DNA of 64,000 nt from Dendrolimus kikuchii (GCA_019925095.2 CM034402.1:11729501-11793500); one strand, 5' to 3'. Numbered from the stretch's first letter, positions 41,545 through 53,394 are shown. Program-made: numbers and translations. Notes: generated by a model not told the origin, from the sequence alone.

Positions 41545-43250
41545 CACAGAATTATACAATTCGAATGTATAACAATACTATTATATCTTTTTTAAAATTG
41601 CATTGGGTTATTCGGAAAAATATTTAGACAATGATAAAATTTATTAGTGTCAAATTTTTCGTGAAAAACAACATATCCGTTAACTATAACGATTATATGT
41701 GGCAATCAAAATTTACTGCATTAAAAAATTTAAGAGGAATTTTTATACTTTTGCGTACATTTCTTATTTATTTGATGCTTTCTTCATATTCGCATATTTA
41801 GATTCGAGCGATTTTAGATTAACAGATGAAATTGCTTGAATCTAAATAGTTATAGTTGTTGTTTTATACATAATGAGCTCTAGACAAATAAACAAACATC
41901 AACATTCTGAGATAGGGTGGACTCTTACAATGAATGTAACCATTAATAATTCCAAGAATTAATAAATCATTTTAATCTTGAAGTAACATGATGAAAATAA
42001 TCTTATAATTCTAAAATATAAACTACACTCGGTCAAGAACGCATTACATATAGCGTTTTATGACATACTCGACGTTTAACGGTTTGAATGATACGGAGCA
42101 GATGTCTCTGATCAATTTGAACCTACGCCTAACACCTACACAAGACAATAACATCACAAAGTTATTATGAGAAAATGTATCAACACAATTATTTACTCAA
42201 ATCCCAAATATTATTTCTATTATCTTGTCATCCCTTTGCATAAATTTAGAAATCAATTTTTTCGTTTATATTCTTTATTTCAGATAAAAAGTTATCGTGA
42301 AAGACCAATAATTGAATGCATAAAATATACTTTTACATTACTTTTAAATTAACGCGATACACTTTTTGGTTATATTGTAATATAGAACTAAACGAAGAAT
42401 CTATTACTATGTAGTACATCCATTTCCTATAGATTAAGCCCCATATACTTGTTCTACATCTTAATTGATTAAAGCATGACAATTTATATAAATTATGTAA
42501 ATTTTCGAATAATGGTAAAGTAAAATAATGTAATCTCGACTAAGAATGAAGAATGAACATGATTTGTATTATTTTAGTATTAAATTACTTATACATTTTA
42601 GCCAGATTATAATTAAGTACAAAAGTAATTAATGAATAAACTAAAAAAAGAGAAGTATTATTTCGTTACGAAATAATTATAAAAGGCATAGTTGAACAAT
42701 AGTTTTTAAAGATTTGTAAACTAAGTAGGCAAGGAAATTGAAATCACAACTTATTAAATCATGTGGAATGGGAAAAATATACTAATGAATAGGGTTTCTT
42801 TGAAAAAAATCTATGTGAATGTTCAGTGTTCGTAGAAATTGTATATTTTATACAACAGCTTACACATTACTTTGTTAGCAATTTATTAATGCCACGCTAC
42901 GAGACACATGGATGAAGAGAAATGGATAAGATGTGGAAACAACGTTTATCACTGAAATCGAAGCCACATTCTACTGTACGAATAATATTCTCGTTTTCTT
43001 TTTATTCCTTTGTATTTTTATTTCTCTAAATTATTATTTTACAATCTTTAAATATGTTTTGACCATTAGAAACATAAACAAATCAACAAGTGTACAATAT
43101 AACCACATCGTTGATTAGAAAATACCAAAATCCCCCCAGTTACCACAGATTATTTAGCTTGTTCTAGGAAAATGTTACAATTTTCAACTATCCTTTTATT
43201 ATTTATATACTTACATATCATGTGAAGATTGCGTGTTCGTTAGTCAAAGG
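41545..43250. other. no gene seen; AT-rich
   Basis: Frames at 42167-42352 and 42933-43118 have AT-driven composition and no domain. Confidence 0.45.
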
Positions 43251-43254
43251 TCAC

Positions 43255-43460
43255 CAGTTTAGGGATGACCCGACTAGGTGGAGAAGCGAGATGGAATGCT
43301 TAAAGAAAGATCTTCCAGCGGGGGTACTGTTATACCTCGCAGGTCGAGGCCCATCTGTTATTGTTGGAAACTTGTATATATTCTTTGTATGTGTCGGGAA
43401 TCTGAATTATTACACAGAGCCATCTATTGCCTTGTAAGTGTTCTACTACACCTGTTTCCC
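43255..43460 (+). repeat. dispersed repeat shared with 12.57-12.76 kb, copy 2
   Basis: See copy 1. Begins about GACTAGGTGGAGAAGCGAGA and ends near TTGTAAGTGTTCTACTACA. Confidence 0.65.
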
Positions 43461-43669
43461 ATGGGGGTTGACAGATCTCTACTTGCGAGGATTCTAACAA
43501 ACAACTTTCGTTTCATCTAGTTGCATTAATCTTTTATTACGTGCACGACCTCTCTTTAACACTTCTGATATTTGATCATGGTGTGTACGTCTTTGACTAT
43601 TTAAAACTGTCCAAACTAAGCTATGTTTCGCTAAGACTTAGTATTATATTAATTCTTAGGGTATAAAAA

Positions 43670-43700
43670 ATATTATTGCGGACAAAGTCGTCTAGTCTAG
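43670..43700 (+). mobile_element. possible Helitron 3' end
   Basis: TTGCGGACAAAGTCGTCTAG then TCTAG before T resembles the hairpin-CTAG terminus. No 5' partner identified. Confidence 0.35.
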
Positions 43701-43704
43701 TAAT

Positions 43705-44760
43705 AAAAACACTCTTCTACTAAAATCTAAGAATGTGAATATTTTTCAAGTCAATACTATAACAACTATAAGTATATTTTATTTGTTCTTACAAGATTAA
43801 TTTTTGGATACAATTTTAGTAAAATTGTGTCTTTAGATGATTAATAAAAAAGATTTTCTATTATAATATCTAACTTTAGACGTGGCCTAAGTTGTCTAAC
43901 ATTTAAACATCATTAAATAATGTAATCCTTGCAAAAATCCTGTTTGTAATGTACGAAAATCAGCTGTTAAGGAAAAAAAATGTATATATATGCATACTAA
44001 ATTATACTACTACAGTAAAATATTTCATTACTATAACAAATATTTATCTTAACTATTTGTGCCATTCAGTTTACTGAATAAAAGAAATTTGCTCACCCAC
44101 GTTTTTGTCCTTTTCTTAGCTTTCACACACGCAGTACGAATGGATATTTTCATTGTTGTTATTCTCGTTCCTTTATGAAGTAAACAAACAAAGAGTAAAA
44201 TATTTTGGAAACGTACTAATCGCTTAATTTAATACTACTAATGCAGGCTTTCCGTCGCTGTTATCCAGATTTGATTAATTGTCCTCTGAAATACTAAGCT
44301 CTTCTTTAACAAAAAACACTACTTTTGGATACTTAATAAGTTCTAAATATTTACTATTACGAGCGGTTTCGTAATGAAGTTATAAGTGTTTATAACTCAG
44401 TAACGAGCACTCGTAGCTTCTTTCAATTAATTGTCTGCACACCTTTTGAGCATTTTTTTTAGTTTTGATATCTATACTGTTATCAAAACCAAGTACATTC
44501 GACGTATAAATTTGGTTGCATTTTTATTGATGTATGAAAACCGTCAATTCATTTTAATAAGTGTGGCAAGTATATTGAAGTCAGGTTGCCTAAATGGCAG
44601 AAAAATGAGAGACAATCAAATAAAAAATATGTACTAGGTTTACAAGTCCGAAGCCATGTTTCTTTTGTTGTTCACTGCAATATTTAAAATATTTCCCAGC
44701 GACTGCCTACGATTTTTTCCTCTCTACTTTACCAGTTTTCTAAGAAATCTCTAAGTATAT
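43705..44760. other. no gene seen
   Basis: No supported feature. Confidence 0.45.
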
Positions 44761-44765
44761 ACATA

Positions 44766-45215
44766 CATAACTTCACGCCAGTTCCTTTACGGAGTAGGCA
44801 CGAACAACAGAGCGCCATTTAGGCTTATTCTTACACACCTCACTTGCTTCTTTGATATTCATAACTCTTGTCATGCACGCTCGTCTGTTCTTAAGGCTCT
44901 TGATATCACCTTCGGCTAGCACACGATCAATTTGATCATGGAAGGTGTTCCACGACTTCTGCATCCATCCACTTTTGCATTGTATATCTGTTTAGTCATT
45001 CTTTCATCATGCATTCTTTCCACATGCCCGAACCACTGGAGCATTCCTTTCCTTACTACCTTCACCCCGATACTCTCTTTCAGACCAACTCTCTTTCTTA
45101 CTTCGGTATTACGAACGTGGTCCGCGAGCGTCACTCCGCAGATTTTTCGCAGTGCTCGCATCTCGACCGCATTTACTCTACTTTCATGCTCTCTCTTCCA
45201 TACGTGAGCGTAGGT
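44766..45215 (-). pseudogene. RTE-like ORF2 C-terminus, frameshifted
   Basis: The minus strand reads MRALRKICGVTLADHVRNTE, KVVRKGMLQWFGHVERMHDE and TKQIYNAKVDG (45161-44940). It then continues in another frame as IDRVLAEGDIKSLKNRRACM, TRVMNIKEASEVCKNKPKW and RSVVRAYSVKELA, with a stop at 44773-44775. This is the region after the reverse transcriptase in an insect RTE-like element. A frameshift near 44940 breaks it. It is followed by AAGTTATGTATGTATAT. The upstream end abuts (AT)n at 45247. Confidence 0.8.
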
Positions 45216-45245
45216 ACGCTAGTAGTAGTACACGTAGTACTGTAA

Positions 45246-45246
<1 letters not shown>

Positions 45247-45299
<53 letters not shown>
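45247..45299. repeat. (AT)n microsatellite
   Basis: Pure AT run beside the RTE relic. Confidence 0.95.
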
Positions 45300-45303
<4 letters not shown>

Positions 45304-45394
45304 ACTATAATATTAATATGTATTTTGTATTTTTTTAAATATTGTGCAACAAAACTCTGCCCTACTTTTTGTGTCATATTTCTCTCTCCATCCC

Positions 45395-45478
45395 AAGGGT
45401 CTCTGGAAGAGATCGCTGTCAGCGATAAGATCTCAATTTTATTCTAAATTAAAGTATATTCTATTCTATTCTACAAGG
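45395..45478 (+). repeat. Q repeat copy
   Basis: TCTCTGGAAGAGATCGCTGT, CAGCGATAAGATC, ending in a (TTCTA)n tail. Confidence 0.65.
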
Positions 45479-45802
45479 CTGAATAATTAATTACTTCCTG
45501 CGACTCATAAAACAAAGGCCCTAACAAAGTACATAACGTATTAGTAATAAAAAATAAAAACTAAATGCATAACTTTTTATCCTTTAAATTAACTTATGAA
45601 TTAAATTTAAAAAAGTCTAAACGAAAAAAACTCTCATTACCGTTTCCACTCCAAATTTTTAGTAAAACATTCAACATTTTTTTTTTACCAATGGCAATAA
45701 ATCTTTTTACCAATTAGTGACCCAATAAGACTTAGTGACTTAGAGACCTTTGATTTGAATTTAAATTATTGGTAAATTGTGTAATGTTCAGTTTATATTA
45801 TT

Positions 45803-45818
45803 GCGTTATATATAACGC
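45803..45818. repeat. 16-bp perfect palindrome
   Basis: GCGTTATATATAACGC. Probably incidental. Confidence 0.6.
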
Positions 45819-45904
45819 TATATCAATCCTTATAATATTATAATGTTATGGCATGGAAGAAGAACACTGGAAAAGACAATCCAAATATGTGATAAGTTTT
45901 AATA

Positions 45905-46010
45905 TTTTCCTTAGTCTAGGGGGTTGCCTGGAAGAGATGGCTTTAAGCGATAAGGCCACCGTTGTTAATTGTGCGTTGTTCAATATTTATTGTATATGTA
46001 TGTAATATTG
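45905..46010 (+). repeat. Q repeat copy
   Basis: GGGGGTTGCCTGGAAGAGAT, GGCTTTAAGCGATAAGGCCA, then an AT-rich tail. Confidence 0.65.
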
Positions 46011-46011
46011 T

Positions 46012-46510
46012 AATAATATTAATCTCTATTAATATTATCATCACACATATCATCGTACGTTTTATATTCGGCGACTATCGTAAATAGTTCTTCGTTGATA
46101 GGTGTAAGCATAGGTATTGTTTTATTGGTATTATTTTTTCTTCTAATATCTTTATTAGTGCATGAAAGATGAAAGAAAGACCTAGTTTTGAGATTTATTA
46201 TTTATTTAGACCACAAGTACAATGAAAATAAAGATGATCAAGGTCTAGACGGCTTGAAGTTTTAATTGAACTAATTTATTTTATTGTCTCTTTACGACTC
46301 TGAATGTAGTAGTAAAATGATTTTACAACTTCGTTTATGTATCCATTAAATTTCAATGTATATTAGAATTGAAAAATTATGATTAAGGAATTAATTAAGA
46401 ATCAATAGCAAGTCATTACTTTATTTTATTCATATATGTGAAGGGTACCTTCAATTGACTCAAAACACAGCCCAAGGCCTGTAATAAATTCCCAATTTAT
46501 GAGTCAAAGC
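46012..46510. other. no gene seen; AT-rich
   Basis: No supported feature. Confidence 0.4.
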
Positions 46511-46513
46511 TAC

Positions 46514-46977
46514 ATATTGTTACGAGTTACAGGACTCGAATTAAAATGCCGTTGGAATTACTATAGAATTTATTAGAACTATACAAACACGTATAACACA
46601 GGTACAAATATAACTAAACACCATCAGTCCAAGCGTAATGCGCGATTCAATAACACGCGCAAAGTCCGTCACTAAATAGATTATCGAATGTACACAAGTC
46701 TTGCCTCGCGGCTGGTTATCGCGTGACTGCCGATCTCGCCATGTGGCCATTGCGTTATACTGCACCGATACAATATGGCTGCCCACCCGCGTAGACGGAA
46801 TTTCTTAGAATCAGTTCGACACACCTGTCTAATGACTACCATAAAAGATTACATACAATACACAATGGGCTGTTTCTTTAATCACAAATTTTAAACACAA
46901 GGTAAACAAAAGAAGTCTAAATGCCGAAAGGTATTAAACTGCAGGTGTGAATTGGTCTTTGTCGGTCGTAACAATAT
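46514..46977 (-). mobile_element. solo LTR, 456 bp, ATAT target duplication
   Basis: The unit 46518-46973 begins TGTTACGA and ends TCGTAACA, an 8-bp inverted terminus with TG/CA ends, and is flanked by ATAT at 46514-46517 and 46974-46977. No internal retrotransposon coding region or second LTR lies next to it, so it is a solo LTR from recombination. Orientation is inferred from AATAAATTCTATAG near the minus-strand 3' end. Gypsy or BEL/Pao are both possible. Confidence 0.8.
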
Positions 46978-47103
46978 TATATCCTACTTGCTTTAAATTC
47001 TTTGGCCCTATTTTAAACTAATACTTGACACTGTTTACAAGTTACTGCGTGTAGTGTATTTTCTACATCTTTGTTAAAACTGTAAAATATTGCAAGCGGA
47101 TAA

Positions 47104-47165
47104 AGATATTTTATACATACATGCATACATACATACATACATAACTTCACGCCAGATATTTTATA
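47104..47165 (-). mobile_element. RTE-like micro-insertion, 38 bp, 12-bp TSD
   Basis: AGATATTTTATA at 47104-47115 and 47154-47165 flank a 38-bp insert. On the minus strand the insert reads CTGGCGTGAAGTTATGTATG plus (ATGT)n. That is the last two codons, the stop and the tail of the RTE-like ORF2 seen at 44.8 kb. It is an extreme 5' truncation. Confidence 0.85.
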
Positions 47166-47361
47166 ATTATGAAATACGTGAAATTAATCATTTGTATGTT
47201 TTTGTGTACAATAAAGTTTACTTAATATAATTATACTAATGTATGCATTGTTCGTGGCACAAAAATAAATTTAAAAACATGCGCGTTTAAATTACATGTA
47301 CAATGTACATGTATGGTTTAGTCACCTTTTCTTTCCTATAATATGCATAGGTTTACAATTA

Positions 47362-47765
47362 TCATAACCACATGAGGGTGAAAGAAACTTCCGTATCAAG
47401 TGTACTTATGTCTGAAATTAACAGACACTCAGGATTAACACTGAGACCATATTTCCTATTCCAATCAAATATACATTTTAAGTCGGCCGGCGTTAATAAT
47501 GACGATAGCATCAGACAAGGCAGCAATAGGTACGCTGGTGTTTTCAAATCATCTACATATAGGTAGTAGGACGTTTGAAGTTGTTCAGAGATAGAATTTA
47601 TGAAAATCGCGAAAAGTAGAGGAGATAAGACGCCACCCTGAGGTACGGGGGCAGTAGTATTACACCAAGAAGGAAATGAATCTTCAATTCGTATACGCTG
47701 CCGACGTCCAAACAGGTTACTACGAAACCAACTAATCACTGTTGGAGATATCTTGTTATTTAATC
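47362..47765 (-). pseudogene. non-LTR reverse transcriptase fragment (Jockey/CR1 group)
   Basis: The minus-strand frame (from the ATG at 47739, extendable to about 47765 as NNKISPTV) shows ISWFRSNLFGRRQRI, then VPQGGVLSPLLFAIFINSIS and YLYVDDLK, the palm motifs of a LINE reverse transcriptase. It has YVDD where YADD is more usual. GLSVNP follows, matching the L-NP step after the active site, and the frame stops early at 47362. About 130 of the ~900 codons of an ORF2 remain. Endonuclease and C-terminus are absent. Confidence 0.85.
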
Positions 47766-47769
47766 AATA

Positions 47770-48185
47770 TGATGTTGAAAAGACCAGCGATATTCTAATA
47801 TTACAAATATTATATAAAATGTATTGACACTATACTAATTGAATTGCATTACGTTAAATCATGCAAATTGCATTGAAATTTAGCAGACATTCCATTGCAA
47901 TGTTCTAATGAGGTCAAAATATTATTGCTATCTTATTAATAGCGAAAAGTAGGTCGATTATTTTCCATTTAATATGAACTTCAGATTGAATTGAATGAAC
48001 TTGCAATTATTACGTATATGAGGCCGCCTTATGGCCAGGAGCGATTTCTTTTCCTTCTTCTTTATAATAGTTTTACGGAATTACATATTCTATTAGTTTA
48101 CTTAGTTTTTTTTTTTAAATAAAGAAGTAACAAATCATTTTGGTGCCTCAGATTTGTGTAACTAACTTTTATAAAGTTGTTTTTT
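47770..48185. other. no gene seen
   Basis: No supported feature. Confidence 0.4.
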
Positions 48186-48188
48186 TAT

Positions 48189-48412
48189 ATTAAATAGTTT
48201 TGCGTTTGACCACGACCACGTCCAATGCCGGACGATGATGCGGTCGAAGATGCAACACGCTTACCTAGATAGTACCTATTCACACGAGACTTGAAGATAC
48301 CCGGGTTGTACCTTTCGGGAAACACAGATTCTGCTAGTGCATGCTACAACTCTACCGTACGTAGAAGGAACGTGGAGGCGAAACGTTTAGTTCGCACTGG
48401 TAGTGTTTCCAA
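48189..48412 (-). pseudogene. Jockey-like ORF2 C-terminus
   Basis: The minus-strand frame reads VRTKRFASTFLLRTVEL, a tag in place of Trp, then HALAESVFPERYNPGIFKSR and VNRYYLGKRVASSTASSS, ending at a taa near 48189. This is the conserved end of a Jockey/CR1-type ORF2 (W-LPESVFP-YN---FKSRVNR). One internal stop; otherwise open. It is a close relative of the fragment at 49.9 kb and on the same strand as the RT fragment at 47.4 kb, but in the wrong order to be one element. Confidence 0.75.
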
Positions 48413-48414
48413 TT

Positions 48415-49690
48415 GTTAAATTATTTATTCAAAAATGAGAAGTTACGTAAACCTAAATATAAATTATACTAACAGTAATACGTGTTATACTTACGTGATA
48501 ATATATATCATCTTTTCAGACTAAAAGCAAATTTACAAGCATTCACTATACGGAGTATAGAACTTGTCACAAAATGTTTCAAACAACAAAAGAGTGATTC
48601 ATCTTCATGAAATACTTGCTCTCTAAAATTGTATTTTTTCACTCAACTCAGGATGCTGCGACAATGCCATCCATTTCAGTACCGGACACATTGTTAACTT
48701 AACAATATTAATCAATCATATTCCCAGGCTAAACTCAGACTAACTTATTTTTGTTAAATAACTTTTATGATGCTTACTTACCAATTGCTACTTAAAGCTA
48801 AATGTTAACAGTCAAGTTTTCAAACAAATAAATTAATAATCTTGAATATCATAGTCAATATGTATATATGTTTACGGTTTTCAATCAACAGATAAAAGTT
48901 ATCAGTCGAATAAATTATAACCTGATTGAAGTTAAAAGTGAAACAATTCAACTGTTTTACTCATGCACCTATCTTTTTTAATATTCCCACGTTTTGTGTT
49001 ATTCTGTAGAATAACTTTTATCCGGTGATTTAAATATCGGCCCTTAAATTACAATGAAAATCTTGAGCACAATTGATGTACGGAATACAGGAAGGACATA
49101 AGAAGACTTACCGAATCTCCTTCAAATATTTATCACTCGACACATTTATATGTTGTTCTATATTATATGTATTATGGTCACTATTATTAAGTGTGATAAT
49201 TGATTATGATATTATTTGCATCACCACACAACTTAGTTGAAATATTTAAACATTAATTCTCCTTATTATGAGCTAGCGCACAGAGTTCGATTGGACTACT
49301 TCCTTTCTTGCCGTCAATTTCTTCAGCACCGCTAAAGAGGTATATTTGGCTCGAACATACGATATTGCGTAGGAAAGAAAGGGATAGACAATTATACGTC
49401 ATGCACTCAAGTAATGTTATTTTAATTTATAATAATAATTAGTCGAAGGTTTACTTATTATACTGCCGCAATTGCACATATCGGTTTTAGTTGTGGGTTT
49501 TTATTCTTTTAATATTAATAATATAGTATTTTCACTAAGTTACTATAAACAACGTAAACAATTTTTGGAACGAAAACATATTTTGGCACGTTGGCCACTT
49601 TTGAGATGAGTAAAAAGCACTAAGCTCACGTGACCGTCACACTCCGATCTAGGTCGCAGGGCTAACTGTCTTCTATCGGATACATTTTTT
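48415..49690. other. no gene seen; AT-rich
   Basis: No supported feature. Confidence 0.45.
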
Positions 49691-49693
49691 TTA

Positions 49694-49842
49694 TTGCAGG
49701 AGTTCAGCAGACAGGCAGACGGCCCACTTGATGGAAAGCGTTTACCATCGCCTATGGACATTTGTAACACCAAAGGTGCTACAAATGCGCAGCTGCTCTC
49801 TTAAGGGAGACTGGAACCTGGTCACTAATGCCGGAACACAAC
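49694..49842 (-). repeat. L repeat copy 9 (5'-truncated)
   Basis: TTGCAGGAGTTCAGCAGACA to ATGCCGGAACACAAC, where it stops abruptly and a LINE fragment starts. Confidence 0.8.
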
Positions 49843-50180
49843 TAACATTTCGGATAGTGTTCCTTAGAATTGCACGAGCTGATCCCTCCATCCCCATTTT
49901 ACCATCGGACAACGAGACGCACCGGTTTGCGTCACTGTTACATGGTGGAAACACCACCAATCAGAACCAAGCATTTCGCTTCATCTTTTCTGGTGCGCAC
50001 TGCCGAAGAATGGAATAATTTGCCGGAGTCGGTTTTTCCTGACAAATACAATCTTGAAGTCTTCAAATCACGAGTGAATAGGTATCTTCTAGGTAATTGT
50101 GCTCCATTCTAGACTGCGTCATCACTCAACATCAGGTGAGACAGTGATCAAATGCAAACCTATACTTCCATTAAAAAAAA
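49843..50180 (+). pseudogene. Jockey-like ORF2 C-terminus with 3' UTR and A-tail
   Basis: From about 49968 one frame reads [40 protein letters not shown] and LLGNCAPF, with a tag at 50110-50112. Upstream residues ([20 protein letters not shown]) lie in a different frame, so a frameshift is present near 49960. A 60-bp UTR (CATCAGGTGAGACAGTGATC) ends in eight A. The left end is the junction with the L repeat. Confidence 0.75.
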
Positions 50181-50184
50181 GATA

Positions 50185-50845
50185 TAAAGCTTTCATTTCT
50201 GACGTGCAGTCGAGCGACTGACAGTTTTTTGGTTTCCGTAGCTATTTTGTCCATAATAAATCGGTATCTCTAAAGTCATGGCCCGTCTGGCTATCTGTCA
50301 ATGTAGACATTTTTCTTAAATACTGGTTCTTCTTAGATAAAATTTGGCAAGACGATGCAATTTATGCCTCTATACAATACTGCAGTGTGATTATGGAAAA
50401 AAAAAACAAAAAATATCCGTATTGGTTAGGTCATAGACATGTGGGATATTGTTATACAACGTTTTTTAAAAATCATTATGGTACACACATATGTAGACTA
50501 AAAGGCTTTTTTAACCTTCAGATAGGTATACATTGTTTATCCACAAAAGATCATTTTTGTACATTGCACCCACGATTTTTGCTTTCAATTAAACTATTTA
50601 ATGATATTTAAATGTCTGAATCAAATTAGAGAACATCTAAAGTTGGATATTAAGTAAGTAAAAGAAATTTTAAATGAACCATCTACTCGTAATTAAACAA
50701 TTTAACTAAAAAATTATCTTGTAAGAAGAAGCAGGGTATATATAATATACTTATATCACGGCCCTAATTATTATTTTACCTCCTATCTAACTACAGCATT
50801 ATGTAATGGTTGACATATAAATGAAACGTTTTTATCAAACACACT

Positions 50846-50860
<15 letters not shown>
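50185..50860. other. no gene seen
   Basis: GACAGTTTTTTGGTTTCCGT at 50219 begins a decayed GGTTCCGTA-type repeat. No gene. Confidence 0.4.
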
Positions 50861-50879
<19 letters not shown>

Positions 50880-50880
50880 C

Positions 50881-50954
50881 CGCTGTTCGTGCCTACCCCG
50901 CAAGGGAACTGGCGTGAAGTTATGTATGTATGTATGTATGTATATATATATATA
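50881..50954 (+). mobile_element. RTE-like tail insertion in a microsatellite
   Basis: CGCTGTTCGTGCCTACCCCG, CAAGGGAACTGGCGTGAAGT, then TATGTATG repeats and AT. It is the final ~15 codons and tail of the RTE-like element, next to (CA)n(TA)n at 50845-50880. Confidence 0.75.
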
Positions 50955-50959
50955 GTGTT

Positions 50960-52085
50960 CTACCCTTTTTCGTGAAGAATGTAAATGACATATGTACATA
51001 TGTACCTACATGGAGACCTGTAAATGCACATGCGCCACAGATATATCCCTGTAAATCACCACCTCCTCCTGGACATGGTGGTTTTATATCAGTTCTGTGT
51101 TTAATGGGTACGGTATGTACCATGTTTATTCAGATATGTAGTTGTAAATTACGTTATTTGATCTTATATGCAATATAATGTGGACTATTTACATATACCT
51201 ATATATACATTATTACCATTTGTCGATGCGTTGAGTCGTGTTAAATTAATGGGGCATAAGGTAATCTAACTTTGTATTTTTCACCTTTCCTCTTCTTCGC
51301 CATTCCAGTCTGAAACATTAACAAGTAAATAACGTATAATAATGAAGCAGACTCCATGGATGACGTAGGCTACTTACTATACAATAAATTTCATATTTTA
51401 TTTGCTAATTGACAAAGCAACGACTTTCACAATAGTGAATATTTCATTACAACCAATGAATTAAAACAAAGTGACAAATGTAAGTCACGCTTCGTGAAAC
51501 CCAATAAATTGTATCGAAATTTCATTAAACTTTATCGATAGGCTTAAAACAATGGAAGTGGAGAGGCATAAAATGAGAAGTGTATTTCCTGTGACAAAGC
51601 GAAGCATTAATGGTGACGGTTTTGTGTGATTTTTATTTCAAACTCAATTTTACGCAAGGTTTTTACGGTTCTTTAACTTTGAACACAGGTATAACTTCGA
51701 TGTGAGAACAATAAGAGGACCCACCTTTATGTTTCTAAATAAATATAAGGGCACACTTATTGTGTTTCTTAGCAGTTACCTTTTCCAATAATTTCTTATA
51801 CTTGAAACTGTAAATTTTAATTAAGGAAATAGTGTAATCTAAAACACTGTACGATCTACTATTCATATGTAACAATAAATAAAAGGAAGGATCTGATTGT
51901 ATATTCAATCGAACTCAATAAGTAAGTTTTAACAAAAATTATTATTTGTATGCCTAATATTTATATTACCGTTTCCAGAATTTTTGTCAATCAGCTGAAA
52001 ATTTGTCTCGAATACACTCCGAAAACGTTCCACAGGTTTTCATGAGATTAGGGAACTTTTTTTTATACTTGAATACCTTTTTTTA
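50960..52085. other. no gene assigned
   Basis: A frame at 50930-51178 starts in the RTE tail and contains a Pro/Cys-rich stretch (CKSPPPPGHGGF). I recognise no family and regard it as unsupported. Confidence 0.35.
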
Positions 52086-52093
52086 TTTTTTTT

Positions 52094-52213
52094 TATTGCA
52101 GAATCTAGCAGACAGGCTGACCTGATGGAAAGCGGTTACCATCGCCTATAGATATTTGTAACACCAAAAGTGCTACAAATGCGCTGCTGTGCTCTTAAGG
52201 GAGACTGGAACCT
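52094..52213 (-). repeat. L repeat copy 10 (fragment)
   Basis: GATGGAAAGCGGTTACCATC, GCCTATAGATATTTGTAACA and TTAAGGGAGACTGGAACCTT. Confidence 0.75.
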
Positions 52214-52214
52214 T

Positions 52215-52485
52215 AATATGTTACTATATTCGTAAGATATAAGTATAAAATATGAGTTCATTGTTCATTTTGCATATTGGCGATATGTTATCCGTTGACA
52301 ACATTCAACTCCGTGATATAGCAAGAGACTCGGACACGATATGGCCAGGGCTTACCAAAACCGGTAAGTTATGAATGTCAAAATTTTAAATGTCTAGTTC
52401 TGCTGTCTCCGCCAGGTACCGGTTAAAGGGACAGGCCAAGGAAGTGCAGGCTTTAAGCCATGAAAAATGATACGCGTGCTAATGG
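52215..52485. other. no gene seen
   Basis: No supported feature. Confidence 0.35.
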
Positions 52486-52490
52486 TTCAC

Positions 52491-52672
52491 AATAAGACTG
52501 CCTGTGCATTGAAGCGGAACGAAGCTGCGGTGCGGAAAAATGGAGAAATATTAACCAATAGGATTGGCTGCCTGTCAATGACGGAAATTTTTATGCAATC
52601 CTATTGGTTAATATTTCTCTGTTTTTCTGCTCTGCAGCCTTGCTTCCCTTCAATGGACACGCAGCCTGAGTG
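52491..52672. mobile_element. foldback MITE with ~70-bp arms
   Basis: The arms are perfect over 24 bp at 52543-52566 and 52596-52619 (core ATATTAACCAATAGGATTG) and continue outward with mismatches (GCATTGAAGCGGAACGAAGC against GCTTCCCTTCAATGGACAC inverted). The outer ends are near AGACTGCCTGTGCATTG and CAATGGACACGCAGCCTGAG. The loop is 29 nt. The 68-codon ORF across it is an artefact. Confidence 0.75.
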
Positions 52673-52679
52673 ATGGCGA

Positions 52680-53098
52680 AAACTGTGCAAAGCACAAAAA
52701 GAAGTGGGAAAGCAGGTCTCGGAGTTCAAGATCGATGCTCCTAATACATTTGATGCTAGAATGATCAATTACATTTTTAAGGTTGGAAAACACCACTTGC
52801 CCAAGTTCATACAGTGATAGTTGTAGTCAAAACCTCCAAATATGAATGAAGGTTACAAATAGTAGAAACCTACAAATAATGAATTTCACATTTTGTCAAA
52901 CTGGAAGCGTTAATAGCATCGCTTTCATACAGTTTTATTTACGAGTGAACTTCAAGTTAGAGGCGTTGTTGTGTTTATTGGAGCTAGAGTTTTTAATGAG
53001 TCACCCTGTTTTGCTTTACATCCATAAACTGTGATGTTTGTTTGTTTTCGGGTTTGCGAGGTTCATGTTACTTTCTTGCTCCTACAGGCATGCTAATA
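52680..53098. other. no gene seen
   Basis: No supported feature. Confidence 0.35.
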
Positions 53099-53101
53099 AA
53101 C

Positions 53102-53355
53102 CATGACGGCCTCTGTGGTTGAGTGGGCTAAGCCTTTTCCGGCGTACCTCACTGCAACGCAGAAGCTCCGGGTTCGATTCCTGGTATAGTAAATTTCTGA
53201 AACGTATTTTCTCCGTTATTTACTATGGCCTGGGTGTCTGGGATCGGCCCCAGACAAGTGCGTTGTATATTACCCATAACACAAGCGTAACTTGCTTAAT
53301 TTGGGGATATACAATATGTGTGTTTGTCTGCTGATTGTTATTATTATTCTTTTAT
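53102..53355 (+). mobile_element. SINE family A, copy 5, best preserved
   Basis: Box A region TGGTTGAGTGGGCTAAGCC at about 53116, perfect box B GGTTCGATTCC at 53171-53181, body GTGTCTGGGATCGGCCCCAG and TAACTTGCTTAATTTGGGGA, tail (TTA)n near 53338. TGCTAAT occurs just before the head and after the tail, a possible short target duplication. Transcription would be by RNA polymerase III. Confidence 0.8.
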
Positions 53356-53362
53356 TGCTAAT

Positions 53363-53365
<3 letters not shown>

Positions 53366-53394
<29 letters not shown>
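53366..53394. repeat. (AT)n microsatellite
   Basis: AT run between a SINE and an L repeat. Confidence 0.9.

Noticed and set aside
50930..51178. 82-codon ORF with SPPPPGHGGF
   Set aside because: Begins in an RTE tail and microsatellite; no family recognised and no signal or splice evidence.
53102..53200. tRNA gene suggested by perfect box B
   Set aside because: The head lacks a closing acceptor stem and is followed by a conserved body found in other copies, so it is a SINE.
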